In this document: piece after piece, positions 22,101-31,390 of the stretch
Position numbering within the stretch: position 1 is the first letter of the stretch
Layout: each line of letters begins with the position of its first letter
Source: Bdellovibrio bacteriovorus
GTDB taxonomy: Bacteria; Bdellovibrionota; Bdellovibrionia; Bdellovibrionales; Bdellovibrionaceae
NCBI RefSeq assembly: GCF_001592735.1
Contig: NZ_LUKE01000003.1
Coordinates: forward strand, 372,001-436,000
Direction of reading: 5' to 3'
DNA: 64,000 nucleotides
Translations under genes and position numbers: made by a program
The notes under the pieces: model-generated
What the model was told of the DNA's origin: nothing
What the model saw: the letters and a program-made list of their open reading frames with translations, nothing else
Database searches by the model: none

Positions 22101-24635
22101 TTAAGCTTCTGTCGTTTGACGAGAATGTTGGCTGACCAATTCTTTCCACTTCGCGATTTGATTCATGGCCTCTAAAGGACTCATTTGCATTAGTGGGTAT
22201 TTTTCCAGCTCAACCATCAAATTTTTAATTTCTGCTGGCACTTCCGTGACTGTTTCCACAATCGGTGCTTGATAAGAAGGCTCTTCTTCCAGAGAATCTA
22301 AAAGCGACAACTGACTTGAAGCCTTGACCCGTTTTGCTTCAATATCCCGGAGCAGGCTTTTAGCTCTTTTAGTCACGCTCACCGGTAAGCCCGCTAATTC
22401 TGCCACCTGAACGCCGTAAGATTTTAAAGCAGGGCCTTTAACTAATGTATGAAGAAAACGGATCTCGCCATTTCTTTCCGCCACAGTCATGTGGGCATTG
22501 GTGATTTGACCAAAACTTTGATCAAGGCTTGTCAGCTCATGATAGTGAGTCGCAAAGAACGTCAATGCTTTCACTTCACTTAAGAGATGCTCTAAAATAC
22601 TTTGCGCTAAGCACATGCCATCAAAAGTACTTGTACCGCGCCCGACCTCATCCAAAATCACTAAAGAATTCGCCGTCGCATTTTTTAACATCGCTGACGT
22701 TTCAGTCATTTCAACCATGAACGTAGAAAGCCCTTCGGAAAGCTGATCGCTCGCCCCTATGCGCGTAAAGATCGCATCAAACACGGGCAAAATCGCTTCA
22801 TCCGCCGGCACGAAAGATCCGGTTTGCGCTAAGATAGAAATCAAAGCCACCTGACGCATCAATGTCGATTTACCGGCCATATTCGGGCCCGTTAATAACA
22901 AACACGAATGCGCCCGCAGATCCATGTCGTTAGCGACAAAGTTCTTTTTCACCGTCTGTTCAACCACCGGATGACGACCGGCTTTGATGGTCAGACTGTT
23001 GTCTTGAGAAAATTTCGGACGAACGTATTTTTCTTCTAAACTTAACCAAGCCAGCGCTGAAACCACGTCCATCTCACTGCATTCGCGAGCCAGCATCAAT
23101 AATGCCGGGCACGTAGCTAAGATTTCTTTTCTTAAGGCTTCAAAGAATTCAAACTCCAAATCGGCGCGTTTGGTATTGGCACTTAGAACTTTACGTTCAA
23201 GCTCGACCAATTCATCTGTGCAGTAACGTTCGGCATTCGTTAAAGTTTGCTTACGCTGATAACGATCTGGGACTTTGTCTTTATGAGTGTTCGTAATTTC
23301 GATGTAATAACCAAAGACGTTATTATAACGAATCTTCAGACTCGAAATACCGGTCTTTTCTTTTTCTTCCGCTTCCATTCGCGCCACCAAGGCCTGCGAG
23401 TGCGTCGAAAGCTCAATCAGCTCGTCAAGTTCAGAAGAAACCCCAGAGCGGATTAAATAGCCTTGTTTGGTTGCAAGCGGTGGATCTTCCACCAAGGTGC
23501 GCTCAATCTTGTAAGCCAACTCACGAAGGTTTGTGAAGTTCGCCGTGCCACCCGAAGCTGAAACTAAAACTTCGAGCGCACTAAGCCCTGCATGCACACT
23601 GCCCGCCAGTGCCAAAAGATCACGCCCATTGCATTGAGGTTGAGAGATTTTGCCTAAGCGACGTTCGATATCACCCATTTGTCCTAAGATTTGGCGCGCG
23701 CGTTTTAACTCTAAAACATGCTGACGCCAAAACTCGACCGAGCTTAAACGTTCTTCAATGGCTTTCACATCACGCAACGGAAAACTCAGCCACTGCCGAA
23801 GCAAACGGCTGCCAGCTGAAGTCTGAGTGCGATTCACCGCATGAAAAAGACTTCCTGGACCTTCCCCTTTGTAAGTCGAAAAAACTTCTAAGTGGCGAAG
23901 AACAGTTCCTGAAATTTCTAAACGATGCTCAAGATCTTTTTCGATAAACGGAGAAAGTGTGGCTAACGCCTCATCCCCGGAAAGGGCCCGCACATAAGAA
24001 ATCAAACGCGCACTTGATAACGGAGCTGCATTTTTTAGCAACTCATTGGCGACCGATTCCGTTTCTTCATGAAAGCTGATCAGCGTGCCTTGCAGATCTT
24101 TCACCAAAGACTCATCAGCTTTAGCTAAAACCACTTCCGCAACGGGAAGGATTTGGATAAAGCGCAAAAGATCTTGGGTGTTTTTAGATCTAAAGAAAAA
24201 GGCTTCCCCTGTCGTGGTGTCTAAGAAGCTGATCGATTCTGAATCAAGGCTCACTAAATAGTGCGGCTTTGTTCCGTCCAAGGTGTCAGAGTCATAGACC
24301 ATACCTGGCGTCAAAACGCGCGTCACCCCGCGCTTTACAATACCTTTGGCCATTTTAGGATCTTCGAGCTGATCACAGATCGCGACTTTAAAACCGGCTG
24401 CTAAAAGCTTATTAATGGGACCTGAGATCGAATGATGAGGCATCCCGCACATCGGCGTTTCATCTTGTGATTTTTTATTTCGTTGGGTCAGCGCGATTCC
24501 AAGTATGGGTGCTGCCGTCACCGCATCGTCATAGAACATTTCAAAGAAATCCCCCATGCGAAAAAGAAGGATTTTATCTTGGTGAACGGACTTGATGTCC
24601 CAGTACTGTTTCATGAGCGGAGTAAGATTCGACAT
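22101..24635 (-). CDS. mutS: DNA mismatch repair protein MutS
   Basis: The 844-aa product has the mismatch-reading N-terminus LLFRMGDFFEMFYDDA (Phe30-x-Glu32 wedge), core and clamp domains, and the ATPase with LTGPNMAGKSTLMRQVALI (Walker A), ILDEVGRGTSTFDGM (Walker B and signature) and FFATHYHELTSL. The length is normal for MutS (about 850). It is transcribed towards glnD with a 4-bp gap. No mutL is near. Confidence 0.97.
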   Translation of the reverse strand: MSNLTPLMKQYWDIKSVHQDKILLFRMGDFFEMFYDDAVTAAPILGIALTQRNKKSQDETPMCGMPHHSISGPINKLLAAGFKVAICDQLEDPKMAKGIVKRGVTRVLTPGMVYDSDTLDGTKPHYLVSLDSESISFLDTTTGEAFFFRSKNTQDLLRFIQILPVAEVVLAKADESLVKDLQGTLISFHEETESVANELLKNAAPLSSARLISYVRALSGDEALATLSPFIEKDLEHRLEISGTVLRHLEVFSTYKGEGPGSLFHAVNRTQTSAGSRLLRQWLSFPLRDVKAIEERLSSVEFWRQHVLELKRARQILGQMGDIERRLGKISQPQCNGRDLLALAGSVHAGLSALEVLVSASGGTANFTNLRELAYKIERTLVEDPPLATKQGYLIRSGVSSELDELIELSTHSQALVARMEAEEKEKTGISSLKIRYNNVFGYYIEITNTHKDKVPDRYQRKQTLTNAERYCTDELVELERKVLSANTKRADLEFEFFEALRKEILATCPALLMLARECSEMDVVSALAWLSLEEKYVRPKFSQDNSLTIKAGRHPVVEQTVKKNFVANDMDLRAHSCLLLTGPNMAGKSTLMRQVALISILAQTGSFVPADEAILPVFDAIFTRIGASDQLSEGLSTFMVEMTETSAMLKNATANSLVILDEVGRGTSTFDGMCLAQSILEHLLSEVKALTFFATHYHELTSLDQSFGQITNAHMTVAERNGEIRFLHTLVKGPALKSYGVQVAELAGLPVSVTKRAKSLLRDIEAKRVKASSQLSLLDSLEEEPSYQAPIVETVTEVPAEIKNLMVELEKYPLMQMSPLEAMNQIAKWKELVSQHSRQTTEA

Positions 24636-24707
24636 AGGCGAAAAAGTTATTCGACCGACCCCACTCTTTCACTCAAAAACGCATTGCATTATGAAGATCA
24701 TTTCACG

Positions 24708-25907
24708 CTAATTTTGTGGAGCTCCGGTTGTCACCCATTTCTCTACAATCGCACGGTAACTGGATGACATTAAGCCTGCTCGAGGCATGGGACTGCCGGA
24801 GTCATTAATCCGAGTTAAAATTTTACTCGCCGCCCCTTTAGCCGCATTGTAATTGCTTAAATCTAAGCCACCTTGAGCACTGCTGCCTTGATGACAACTA
24901 AAGCACTGAGTTCTAAACACATTCAAAGTGCCGGTTGTGGCAGTTAATTGAGCAAAACTGACGGTGGCTGGAGTCGTGTCCGCTCCGCCAGCCGTGTCCG
25001 TGCTGCATGGTTCGGAGGGGTCTGCTTTTTCGATGGCCGCAAATTGCAAAGCAAACTTATCGGTGTTTTTAATGGGTGACATCACTAACAGCTGAGCATT
25101 CCCCGTGGCGGCTAAGTTGATCGCCGTGCCGGGACAGATCACCGCATTGATATTGCGATAAACAGTGGCCGAGTCCATCAAAGAATCATTCATCACAAAG
25201 AACATTCCACGAACACGGTATCTTGCACTGCCCGAAGTCACACCGAATTTGGGATTGCGAACAGCATACCCGACCTCAGACCCCGAAACTTTCGCCACTT
25301 GAACTTCGACGGAAATATTTAAAGGAAATTTTTCGCCGTTACCAGGAATATCTGAATTCAAATTCCAACTTAAACTTGTCCATGTCGACGAGTTATTTTT
25401 AGTCGCAATAATATTTGTGCTTGTTTTATTGGTGGTCACAATCGAGGTATCAACACCCGATCCACCTTGACATTCTAACCACGAATTTTGAGCAGCTTCC
25501 CATTCTTTTTTAAGACTGCTAATAGCGCCATTGTGATGGGACCCCGTTGCAGGAGGATTGTGCGATCCCACGGCATTGTTTGAAATCGCCATATAGCCTT
25601 TGTCTTTAAAGATTTGAAAGGCGGAAGCGACATTATCCGAGGCAAATCCCGGAGCTTCATGTTGACCGTTATGACAGCCAGCACAGTTTTGTTTTAAGAA
25701 ACTATAATAACCCGTTTGGAATTTTGCAAAAAGCACGTCTTCACATTGATCACCGGTGAGCTGCACCACTGAGCTTAGAGCTCTTGAAGAAGCCACTCCG
25801 GTTTCAAGACCTTGCATCGCCATCCCACAATTTTGAAAGGATACAAGCAGGATCAAAGATCCCGCGGTCGCTGTTATAATTTTAAAATGACGTGCAGTTA
25901 GAGTCAT
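24708..25907 (-). CDS. Lipoprotein with two CxxCH heme motifs
   Basis: The 399-aa product has a signal with the lipobox LVSFQNC (Cys27). The N-terminal region has NCAGCHNG (CAGCH at 75-79) followed by several histidines. The middle is a beta-rich region, and a C-terminal unit has QCFSCHQG (CFSCH at 335-339) with SPMPRAG about 35 residues later, giving a plausible Met axial ligand as in PSCyt-type class I cytochromes. It is the last gene of the four-gene operon, 4 bp after the DUF1501-like gene. The likely location is the outer or inner membrane, facing the periplasm or exterior. Heme attachment is inferred. Confidence 0.75.
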   Translation of the reverse strand: MTLTARHFKIITATAGSLILLVSFQNCGMAMQGLETGVASSRALSSVVQLTGDQCEDVLFAKFQTGYYSFLKQNCAGCHNGQHEAPGFASDNVASAFQIFKDKGYMAISNNAVGSHNPPATGSHHNGAISSLKKEWEAAQNSWLECQGGSGVDTSIVTTNKTSTNIIATKNNSSTWTSLSWNLNSDIPGNGEKFPLNISVEVQVAKVSGSEVGYAVRNPKFGVTSGSARYRVRGMFFVMNDSLMDSATVYRNINAVICPGTAINLAATGNAQLLVMSPIKNTDKFALQFAAIEKADPSEPCSTDTAGGADTTPATVSFAQLTATTGTLNVFRTQCFSCHQGSSAQGGLDLSNYNAAKGAASKILTRINDSGSPMPRAGLMSSSYRAIVEKWVTTGAPQN

Positions 25908-25911
25908 ATTT

Positions 25912-27324
25912 TTAAGCCTTATGAAGTTTTACAACTTTATCTAAATCATCCGACTGTAAAGTCGCCGGCGCTAGTTGCTTAAAGAGTCCTAGTTTTTTAT
26001 TCAAATTCAAATAATTTGCTAAGACCGCCGCAGCCACGTAATCGGGACGCGATCCCACAAGTGTGGTCGTATCCACACTTTGATCTTCCAGGTAATGACC
26101 CACCTGCGAACCACTTGAAGTCAATGCCCCGCTTGGATCAAAGGCGATCATGAACTGCAATGAAGAGCTATAATCACTGGACCAGATGCTTGACGAAGTA
26201 TCCGAAGTTTCGGATGAACAGGCTCCATCGGTTGTTACCAAAATGAACAAAGGCTTATTCATTCTGGAAGCAAGCTCTATCATATTTCCAATTTGCACAC
26301 CGGCATTAAAGTCTTTGGTATCCGCGGCCGAACGAAGACCTGGAGCATGATAATCATAACCACCCAACGTGATGCGCCCGTGAGAAATATTTCCGTTGAG
26401 GGCGTTATACACAACACCCGCTGAAACCGCCGTCGTATTGTTCACCGCTGTATTGGCGGCAATTTTATAAACGGCCTGAACGTTCGCGTCCTTACGAGGA
26501 TCTACGCCCGAAGCCCCCCCTGCGGCGATAATATCACCGGACTTGATGCCGGCCTCTTGTAAAACAGTTTTTAAGCCCGTATTTTTCGTATTGATTTTAC
26601 CAATTTGGGATGAAGTCATTTTACCCACAAAACGAGCCAGAGAGTCTTTTTGTGTTTTGCTTAAAAGACCGTTATCCGCTAGCACGCTTGAATAATTTAA
26701 AGCCCCAAACATCGTATCAAGGCTGGCCATGTCCAACATTGAATTCGGCGAACCAAAAACAGGTTTGATATTTTCTTGTCCAGATCCTTGATGAACGCCG
26801 GGAAGAATTTTACCAATAAGTCCCGCCTTTTCTAGCGGGCCGGAAAGATCATAAAAAGGACGAAGTGCCGCCTGTCCTGCGGTGTCGTTGGCGGTATTTG
26901 TACACAAAGCCACCAAGCGAGCCTTTGCGAGTGCTTGAGCTGAAGCCACAGACTGAATGCCTTTATGCAATTGCGATGAAGACGCGAAGTCAGCACCCAT
27001 CACTTTTTCTGTTCCAAATCCCGCTTTACCTAAGCCTAATTTTGAATAAGTACCTAAGAGTCCCCCACCGGCATTTTTAACCACAAAATTCCCGTGCAAG
27101 GCGGCCCCACCGCTTAAGCTTAAGGTCACAAAGGGCATCATCGAGCCCGCCACTTGGGCTTCGGCACGACTGGCCATGGTTAAGATCGAAGTAATAGCCC
27201 CTGGCACCGCGATGCGGGCGGCAAAGGAAATCACGCCTGTCTCTAAAAGCTCACGACGCGAAAGACGAAGACCGGAAAGATCGTTCGGACTTTCTAAGAC
27301 TTTTTTTAGTTTGTCGTTCTTCAT
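25912..27324 (-). CDS. DUF1501-like secreted protein with Tat-type signal
   Basis: The 470-aa product has an N-terminal SRRELLETG (residues 22-30), a hydrophobic stretch and a probable AEA cleavage site near 56, consistent with a Tat signal with a long n-region. The mature part has GGYDYHAPGLRSAADTKDFN and LFILVTTDGACSS, which match the GGWDtH...l and t/sDfGR landmarks of the DUF1501 (sulfatase-like) family only partly. The family is often encoded beside cytochrome-type DUF1585/DUF1592 proteins in other bacteria, as here. The presence of a Tat signal suggests folding or cofactor loading before export. Confidence 0.65.
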   Translation of the reverse strand: MKNDKLKKVLESPNDLSGLRLSRRELLETGVISFAARIAVPGAITSILTMASRAEAQVAGSMMPFVTLSLSGGAALHGNFVVKNAGGGLLGTYSKLGLGKAGFGTEKVMGADFASSSQLHKGIQSVASAQALAKARLVALCTNTANDTAGQAALRPFYDLSGPLEKAGLIGKILPGVHQGSGQENIKPVFGSPNSMLDMASLDTMFGALNYSSVLADNGLLSKTQKDSLARFVGKMTSSQIGKINTKNTGLKTVLQEAGIKSGDIIAAGGASGVDPRKDANVQAVYKIAANTAVNNTTAVSAGVVYNALNGNISHGRITLGGYDYHAPGLRSAADTKDFNAGVQIGNMIELASRMNKPLFILVTTDGACSSETSDTSSSIWSSDYSSSLQFMIAFDPSGALTSSGSQVGHYLEDQSVDTTTLVGSRPDYVAAAVLANYLNLNKKLGLFKQLAPATLQSDDLDKVVKLHKA

Positions 27325-27345
27325 GATCCCCCCAAAAACTAAAAC

Positions 27346-27993
27346 TTACAGCAGATAAGAGTCCGGCACCGCCAGCATCCCGGTGCAAATGAAAATGGCG
27401 AGCTTATCTGTTTCCGTCGCTTTATCTAAGGCGGCGGCGTCTAAAGTTTTAAAGTATTCTTCGACAACCTCACTGAAATAAGCTGATTCTTCCGACGTCG
27501 CTTTGCGCCCCCACAAACGCGACGCCAAAGACTCATAAGACTTCAGTGCGCCCACTTTTCCGTAGGCCTTGGGGCCTTTAGAAAAATCTAAATCTAAAAA
27601 GATCTCTTTTGTCGTGATTCTTTTATCTTTCGCGACAGCTTGCTTACAAACCACGGCCGCTAAAGAGGTGATCGCAATCATCGACGGCGCATTTAAAAGA
27701 GTCATGTCGTTTTGCGGAACTAAAAGATTACGACGATAATTAATCTCGCTATTCACCTCGGACATATTTATGTCTGCCGGCGCAAGGTTTAAAAGCGACA
27801 TCATCGACTCTAAAGTCTGTTTAGCGTCTGTCGGCGCCGTTCCCATGGATTCTTCCGATGAAGCGGCATCAAAGGAACTGACTTCCAGCGTCCCACTTAA
27901 GACCGGCAACTGCTCAGCACAGTTCTGAAATCCCATTGCGATGAAGACGAAAGAAAACGTAAAACCAATGAAAGCTGAAATCTTATGTTTCAT
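27346..27993 (-). CDS. Lipoprotein of unknown function (FQNC lipobox)
   Basis: The 215-aa product has a signal peptide and lipobox FIAMGFQNC (Cys25), the same FQNC form as in the last protein of the operon. The mature part contains two cysteines (VVCKQAV and IFICTGM) and the block ESLASRLWGRKATSEESAYFSEVVEEY, resembling a helix found in cytochrome-linked DUF1592-type proteins. Between the CxxCH protein gene (3-bp gap) and the DUF1501-like gene (21-bp gap). No family firmly recognised. Confidence 0.6.
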   Translation of the reverse strand: MKHKISAFIGFTFSFVFIAMGFQNCAEQLPVLSGTLEVSSFDAASSEESMGTAPTDAKQTLESMMSLLNLAPADINMSEVNSEINYRRNLLVPQNDMTLLNAPSMIAITSLAAVVCKQAVAKDKRITTKEIFLDLDFSKGPKAYGKVGALKSYESLASRLWGRKATSEESAYFSEVVEEYFKTLDAAALDKATETDKLAIFICTGMLAVPDSYLL

Positions 27994-27996
27994 CGT

Positions 27997-29853
27997 CTAG
28001 TTCCCTTTCACGATGCCGCACGAAGGATCTAAAGCCACGGCCTGATAAAGGTTTTTAAGATTGTAATTCAAAGATTCAAAGCGATCGCCTAAGCGCTGCA
28101 ACATCGCTGTGTCCGTCGAGGAAATCTTTTTTAAGCACACGCCCTCGTAGGCCCGTTTAGCCATGCACTGACTAAATCTGCGTGAATCAGCGAGCATGCG
28201 ACCGAAATCATTAAGACCTTTGCCGCCGGATTTGCTAGAACCCCGCCAGCCAAAAAATCCAGCCTTGCTGCCAAGAACCGCGTTATTCACAAACGTGTCG
28301 TCCTTCACCACGAAACCGTAAGCGAAATTCCCCTTATTCATTTTTAAAGCCACGCCCGTTTCAGAATCAAAGGCATTTCTAGGAAAAAGTTTTAATTGCT
28401 CTTTTGCTCGTAAATAAGGAATCACCATGTCCGTATTAGAATCACGGCCCCGATTGATAAGTTTTCCTAAAAGACGATCTTTTTCATTGGCGGCCACGGC
28501 TTTGGCCGTTAAGTCTTGGTTATAGTGAAGGTACAATTCAGACAGTTCTTTTTTGTTGTCTAAGTTACAGCGCAAAAAATTAGTCTCTTGGGTCGCGGCA
28601 CTTAGGGCCGTGTTACTAAAATGATCTAAGCAAGATTTTACATAATTGGTTCTGTAAGTGGCATTATCTTTATTTGTTCTGAAATCCGCGAGTTTTGCCG
28701 CTTTTTTAGTTCGGTAATCTGTCGTTAAACTCACAACCACCGCCGGGTCGCGAATGGTATTTAAAAGACTGTCCATCTGCGATTTGGCCGAAGCCGCAGT
28801 CGCTCCCCGTGCAATCAGATCATCATAGCGGACTTTATAAAGATCAGAATTAGCCTGATTGGTTTCAAGATCTGGAATCAATGTTGCCACGGCAGGGTTT
28901 ACAACCTCGGCTTGATATTTCGTATAACTTGCAGCAATACCTTCGCTGTTAAAAAAATCCCCGTGAACTTGAGAATAAATTGTCGTAGCCGCGCCATTAG
29001 AAAAGTTACCATAATCTGATTTCGCAAAAGCGCCACGCATCCCATCCATCACCGCATGACAGCTCTTACAGCTGGTAAGATATTTATTATGGTCCCCTGC
29101 AGGAAAACGCTCCACATCGCGTCCTACAAACTGATCTGACGCGTTTGAATCTGCGGCTTCGGCCATAGAAACACAAAGAAACTGTTTTAATGAAAACTCC
29201 ACCGCGCGACGGTTCGAGCCTCCACCGAGATTTCTTTCGGCAAAAGTACGCGTGGTTAAAACTCCGGCAGCATCTTTCCTAGGCTTGGTCGTCACGATTT
29301 CATAATTGAGAGCACTTTGGTTTTTTAAAGTATCTGCTGAAACGGTGACTAGCTCTTGAGGAGACTTAAAGACCAAAGCTTTAGCAATATCGGTAAAAGT
29401 GCTTTCTGCCGTTGAATAGTTGTTTTGATTAAAATAACGCGTGCGTTTATCGTCGGCATTAGCTACACCGCTGAGCTCATAATAGTAGTTGCCCGTTAAG
29501 ACGTCGCGAAAATCTCTATTATCCCGAACAATCCCCATGATCAGGGCTGAAAAGTCATTAAAGGGAACTTTGACGGATTCGTCTTTATTAGAAAGACGTA
29601 AAGAAAGATTTTTAATTTGAACGTTTAAGAAATCAGAAGAATTCGCGACGAGCTTTGCCGCTTCTGTATTATTGCCTAAGGAGATCTGCTCGGCGACGGC
29701 TTGAAGCTCTGCTTTTTTCACAGAGACCTTCACCCCCGTCATGCGCTCATAAAGTTTTTTGGCTAAAAGAAGGTCGGACTCCGAAGGTGCCGCAAACGCC
29801 TTCAATGAACACAACAAAAATGAAATAACAAGGACACACATCCTGCTATGCAT
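27997..29853 (-). CDS. Large secreted CxxCH protein, first gene of the envelope operon
   Basis: From ATG 29853, 7 nt after a GGGGGA site, the 618-aa product has a signal peptide (cleavage likely after KAFA). It holds one heme-type motif, TSCKSCHAVMDGMRGAFAKSDYGNF (like the DUF1588 C..CH...MD..G motif of planctomycete and myxobacterial cytochrome-linked proteins). A C-terminal block SGGKGLNDFGRMLADSRRFSQCMAKRAYEGVC resembles the DUF1585-type ending. The TTG at 29859 is also in frame but lies just after the ribosome-binding site. The ribosome-binding site itself is enclosed in a hairpin. Heme binding and role are inferred. Confidence 0.65.
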   Translation of the reverse strand: MHSRMCVLVISFLLCSLKAFAAPSESDLLLAKKLYERMTGVKVSVKKAELQAVAEQISLGNNTEAAKLVANSSDFLNVQIKNLSLRLSNKDESVKVPFNDFSALIMGIVRDNRDFRDVLTGNYYYELSGVANADDKRTRYFNQNNYSTAESTFTDIAKALVFKSPQELVTVSADTLKNQSALNYEIVTTKPRKDAAGVLTTRTFAERNLGGGSNRRAVEFSLKQFLCVSMAEAADSNASDQFVGRDVERFPAGDHNKYLTSCKSCHAVMDGMRGAFAKSDYGNFSNGAATTIYSQVHGDFFNSEGIAASYTKYQAEVVNPAVATLIPDLETNQANSDLYKVRYDDLIARGATAASAKSQMDSLLNTIRDPAVVVSLTTDYRTKKAAKLADFRTNKDNATYRTNYVKSCLDHFSNTALSAATQETNFLRCNLDNKKELSELYLHYNQDLTAKAVAANEKDRLLGKLINRGRDSNTDMVIPYLRAKEQLKLFPRNAFDSETGVALKMNKGNFAYGFVVKDDTFVNNAVLGSKAGFFGWRGSSKSGGKGLNDFGRMLADSRRFSQCMAKRAYEGVCLKKISSTDTAMLQRLGDRFESLNYNLKNLYQAVALDPSCGIVKGN

Positions 29854-29862
29854 TTTCAAATC

Positions 29863-29897
29863 CCCCTGGTCTATTTATTATCGGATAAACCCAGGGG
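29863..29897 (-). promoter_or_regulatory. Hairpin sequestering the Shine-Dalgarno of the envelope operon
   Basis: On the minus strand CCCCTGG (plus 29891-29897) pairs with CCAGGGG (plus 29863-29869), with an inner pairing of TTTAT (29874-29878) and ATAAA (29885-29889). The second arm contains the GGGGGA ribosome-binding site of the first gene. The structure would block translation unless opened. Confidence 0.55.
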
Positions 29898-29958
29898 AAG
29901 CGTTACTTTTTGTATCCATATTCCAGCAATGAGACGCGGAATTCTGTCATGCCGGAAA

Positions 29959-31368
29959 TTAAGCTAGTGATTGTAACAATTTGGTATAAATCCCATCAAA
30001 ACCGCCATTGCTCATGATCAAAATGACATCCCCCCGCTTAGCTCGGGCTTTAAGTGCGGAGACAATAAGATCCGCCGAATCAAAATCTTCCGCCGTCACG
30101 CCTGATTTTTTTAGGTCCTCAATCAGCTCATGAGACGAAAAACGGTTGTCTTCATCAATCTTGGACTGATCAAAAGCCTTCGCTAAGAGAACTTCATGGG
30201 AGCCTTTGAAGGCTTCGACATAGTCTTGTTGAAATACTTTACGACGAGATGTTGCACTTCGCGGTTCAAAAATCGAAAACACTTTACGACCTGGGTACTT
30301 CTTCTGAATCCCTTTAACCGTCTCACGCACGGCTGTTGGATGATGAGCGAAGTCTTCAATTACCAAGATGCCGTTAGGCTCTCCTAAGATTTCTTGACGA
30401 CGTTTTACGCCTTCAAAAGACTCCATGGCGATTTGAATGCGATTTTCCGAAAATCCCAAAAGCTTCGACATTGCGACCACGGCCGTCGCATTAAGGACGT
30501 TATAATCCCCCGTGATTTGCATATTGTAAGGCCCTAAGATTTCACCCTTATGATGAACCTCAAACGCGAGACCTTTTTCATTTTGAAACAATATTTTGGC
30601 TTTAAAATCCGCATGAGCTGCAAAACCATAAGTGAAAGAATTTTTGCATTTTGCAAGCTTACGCAATTCCATGACATTGGCATCTTCCGCGCAAGCAAGC
30701 AAAGTCCCGTTTTCCGGGATTAAATGCATAAGCTTCGCAAAAGAGTCTTTCACCGCCTGCAGATCCTTATAGATGTCCGCGTGGTCAAATTCAACGGAGG
30801 TTAACACCACGTGTTTTGGGCGGTAATGCACAAACTTGGGAACTTTATCAAAAAAGGCCGTGTCATATTCATCACCTTCGATGATAAAATAATTGCCTTC
30901 AGGATTTTTAAAGCTCTGCGCGAAATTTTTCGGAATACCACCGATTAGGAATCCAGGTTTTACACCGGCGTTTTCCGCCACCCAAGCCATCATGGATGTC
31001 GTCGTGGTCTTCCCGTGAGTTCCTGAAATCACCACACTTTCACGATTTTCGATGATGAATTCACCCATCGCCTTAGGAAGGGATGTGTAAGGAATTTTTA
31101 GTTTCATCAATTCTTGAGCTTCTTCGTTATTGGCAGAAATCACGTTCCCCACAATCACAAAATCAGGCTGCGGGTGAAGGTTTTCAGCCTTATAGCCCTT
31201 CATGATCTTAATGCCTAACCCCTCAATTTGCGTCGACATCGGAGGATAAGGATTTGAATCGCTTCCCGTAACTTTAAATCCGCGATCCTTAAGCAATCCC
31301 GCAAGCGACGCCATCGCCGTCCCGCAAATCCCCATCAAATGAACATGACTTCCTGATTTTAAATCCAT
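29959..31368 (-). CDS. mpl: UDP-N-acetylmuramate:L-alanyl-gamma-D-glutamyl-meso-diaminopimelate ligase
   Basis: The 469-aa product is a Mur ligase with the Mpl-type N-terminus HLMGICGTAMASLAGLLKDRGFKVTGSDSNPYPPMST, where MurC differs, and the ATP-binding SGTHGKTTTTSMMAW. Later landmarks are IIEGDEYDTAFFDK, FDHADIY and EDFAHHPTAVRETV. Mpl joins the recycled murein tripeptide back onto UDP-MurNAc. Its neighbours, a serine beta-lactamase-family gene and an LD-carboxypeptidase, belong to the same wall-recycling theme. A predator that degrades prey peptidoglycan would benefit from such salvage. Confidence 0.92.
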   Translation of the reverse strand: MDLKSGSHVHLMGICGTAMASLAGLLKDRGFKVTGSDSNPYPPMSTQIEGLGIKIMKGYKAENLHPQPDFVIVGNVISANNEEAQELMKLKIPYTSLPKAMGEFIIENRESVVISGTHGKTTTTSMMAWVAENAGVKPGFLIGGIPKNFAQSFKNPEGNYFIIEGDEYDTAFFDKVPKFVHYRPKHVVLTSVEFDHADIYKDLQAVKDSFAKLMHLIPENGTLLACAEDANVMELRKLAKCKNSFTYGFAAHADFKAKILFQNEKGLAFEVHHKGEILGPYNMQITGDYNVLNATAVVAMSKLLGFSENRIQIAMESFEGVKRRQEILGEPNGILVIEDFAHHPTAVRETVKGIQKKYPGRKVFSIFEPRSATSRRKVFQQDYVEAFKGSHEVLLAKAFDQSKIDEDNRFSSHELIEDLKKSGVTAEDFDSADLIVSALKARAKRGDVILIMSNGGFDGIYTKLLQSLA

Positions 31369-31390
31369 TTAAAATTTCCTATTCCGGCTT

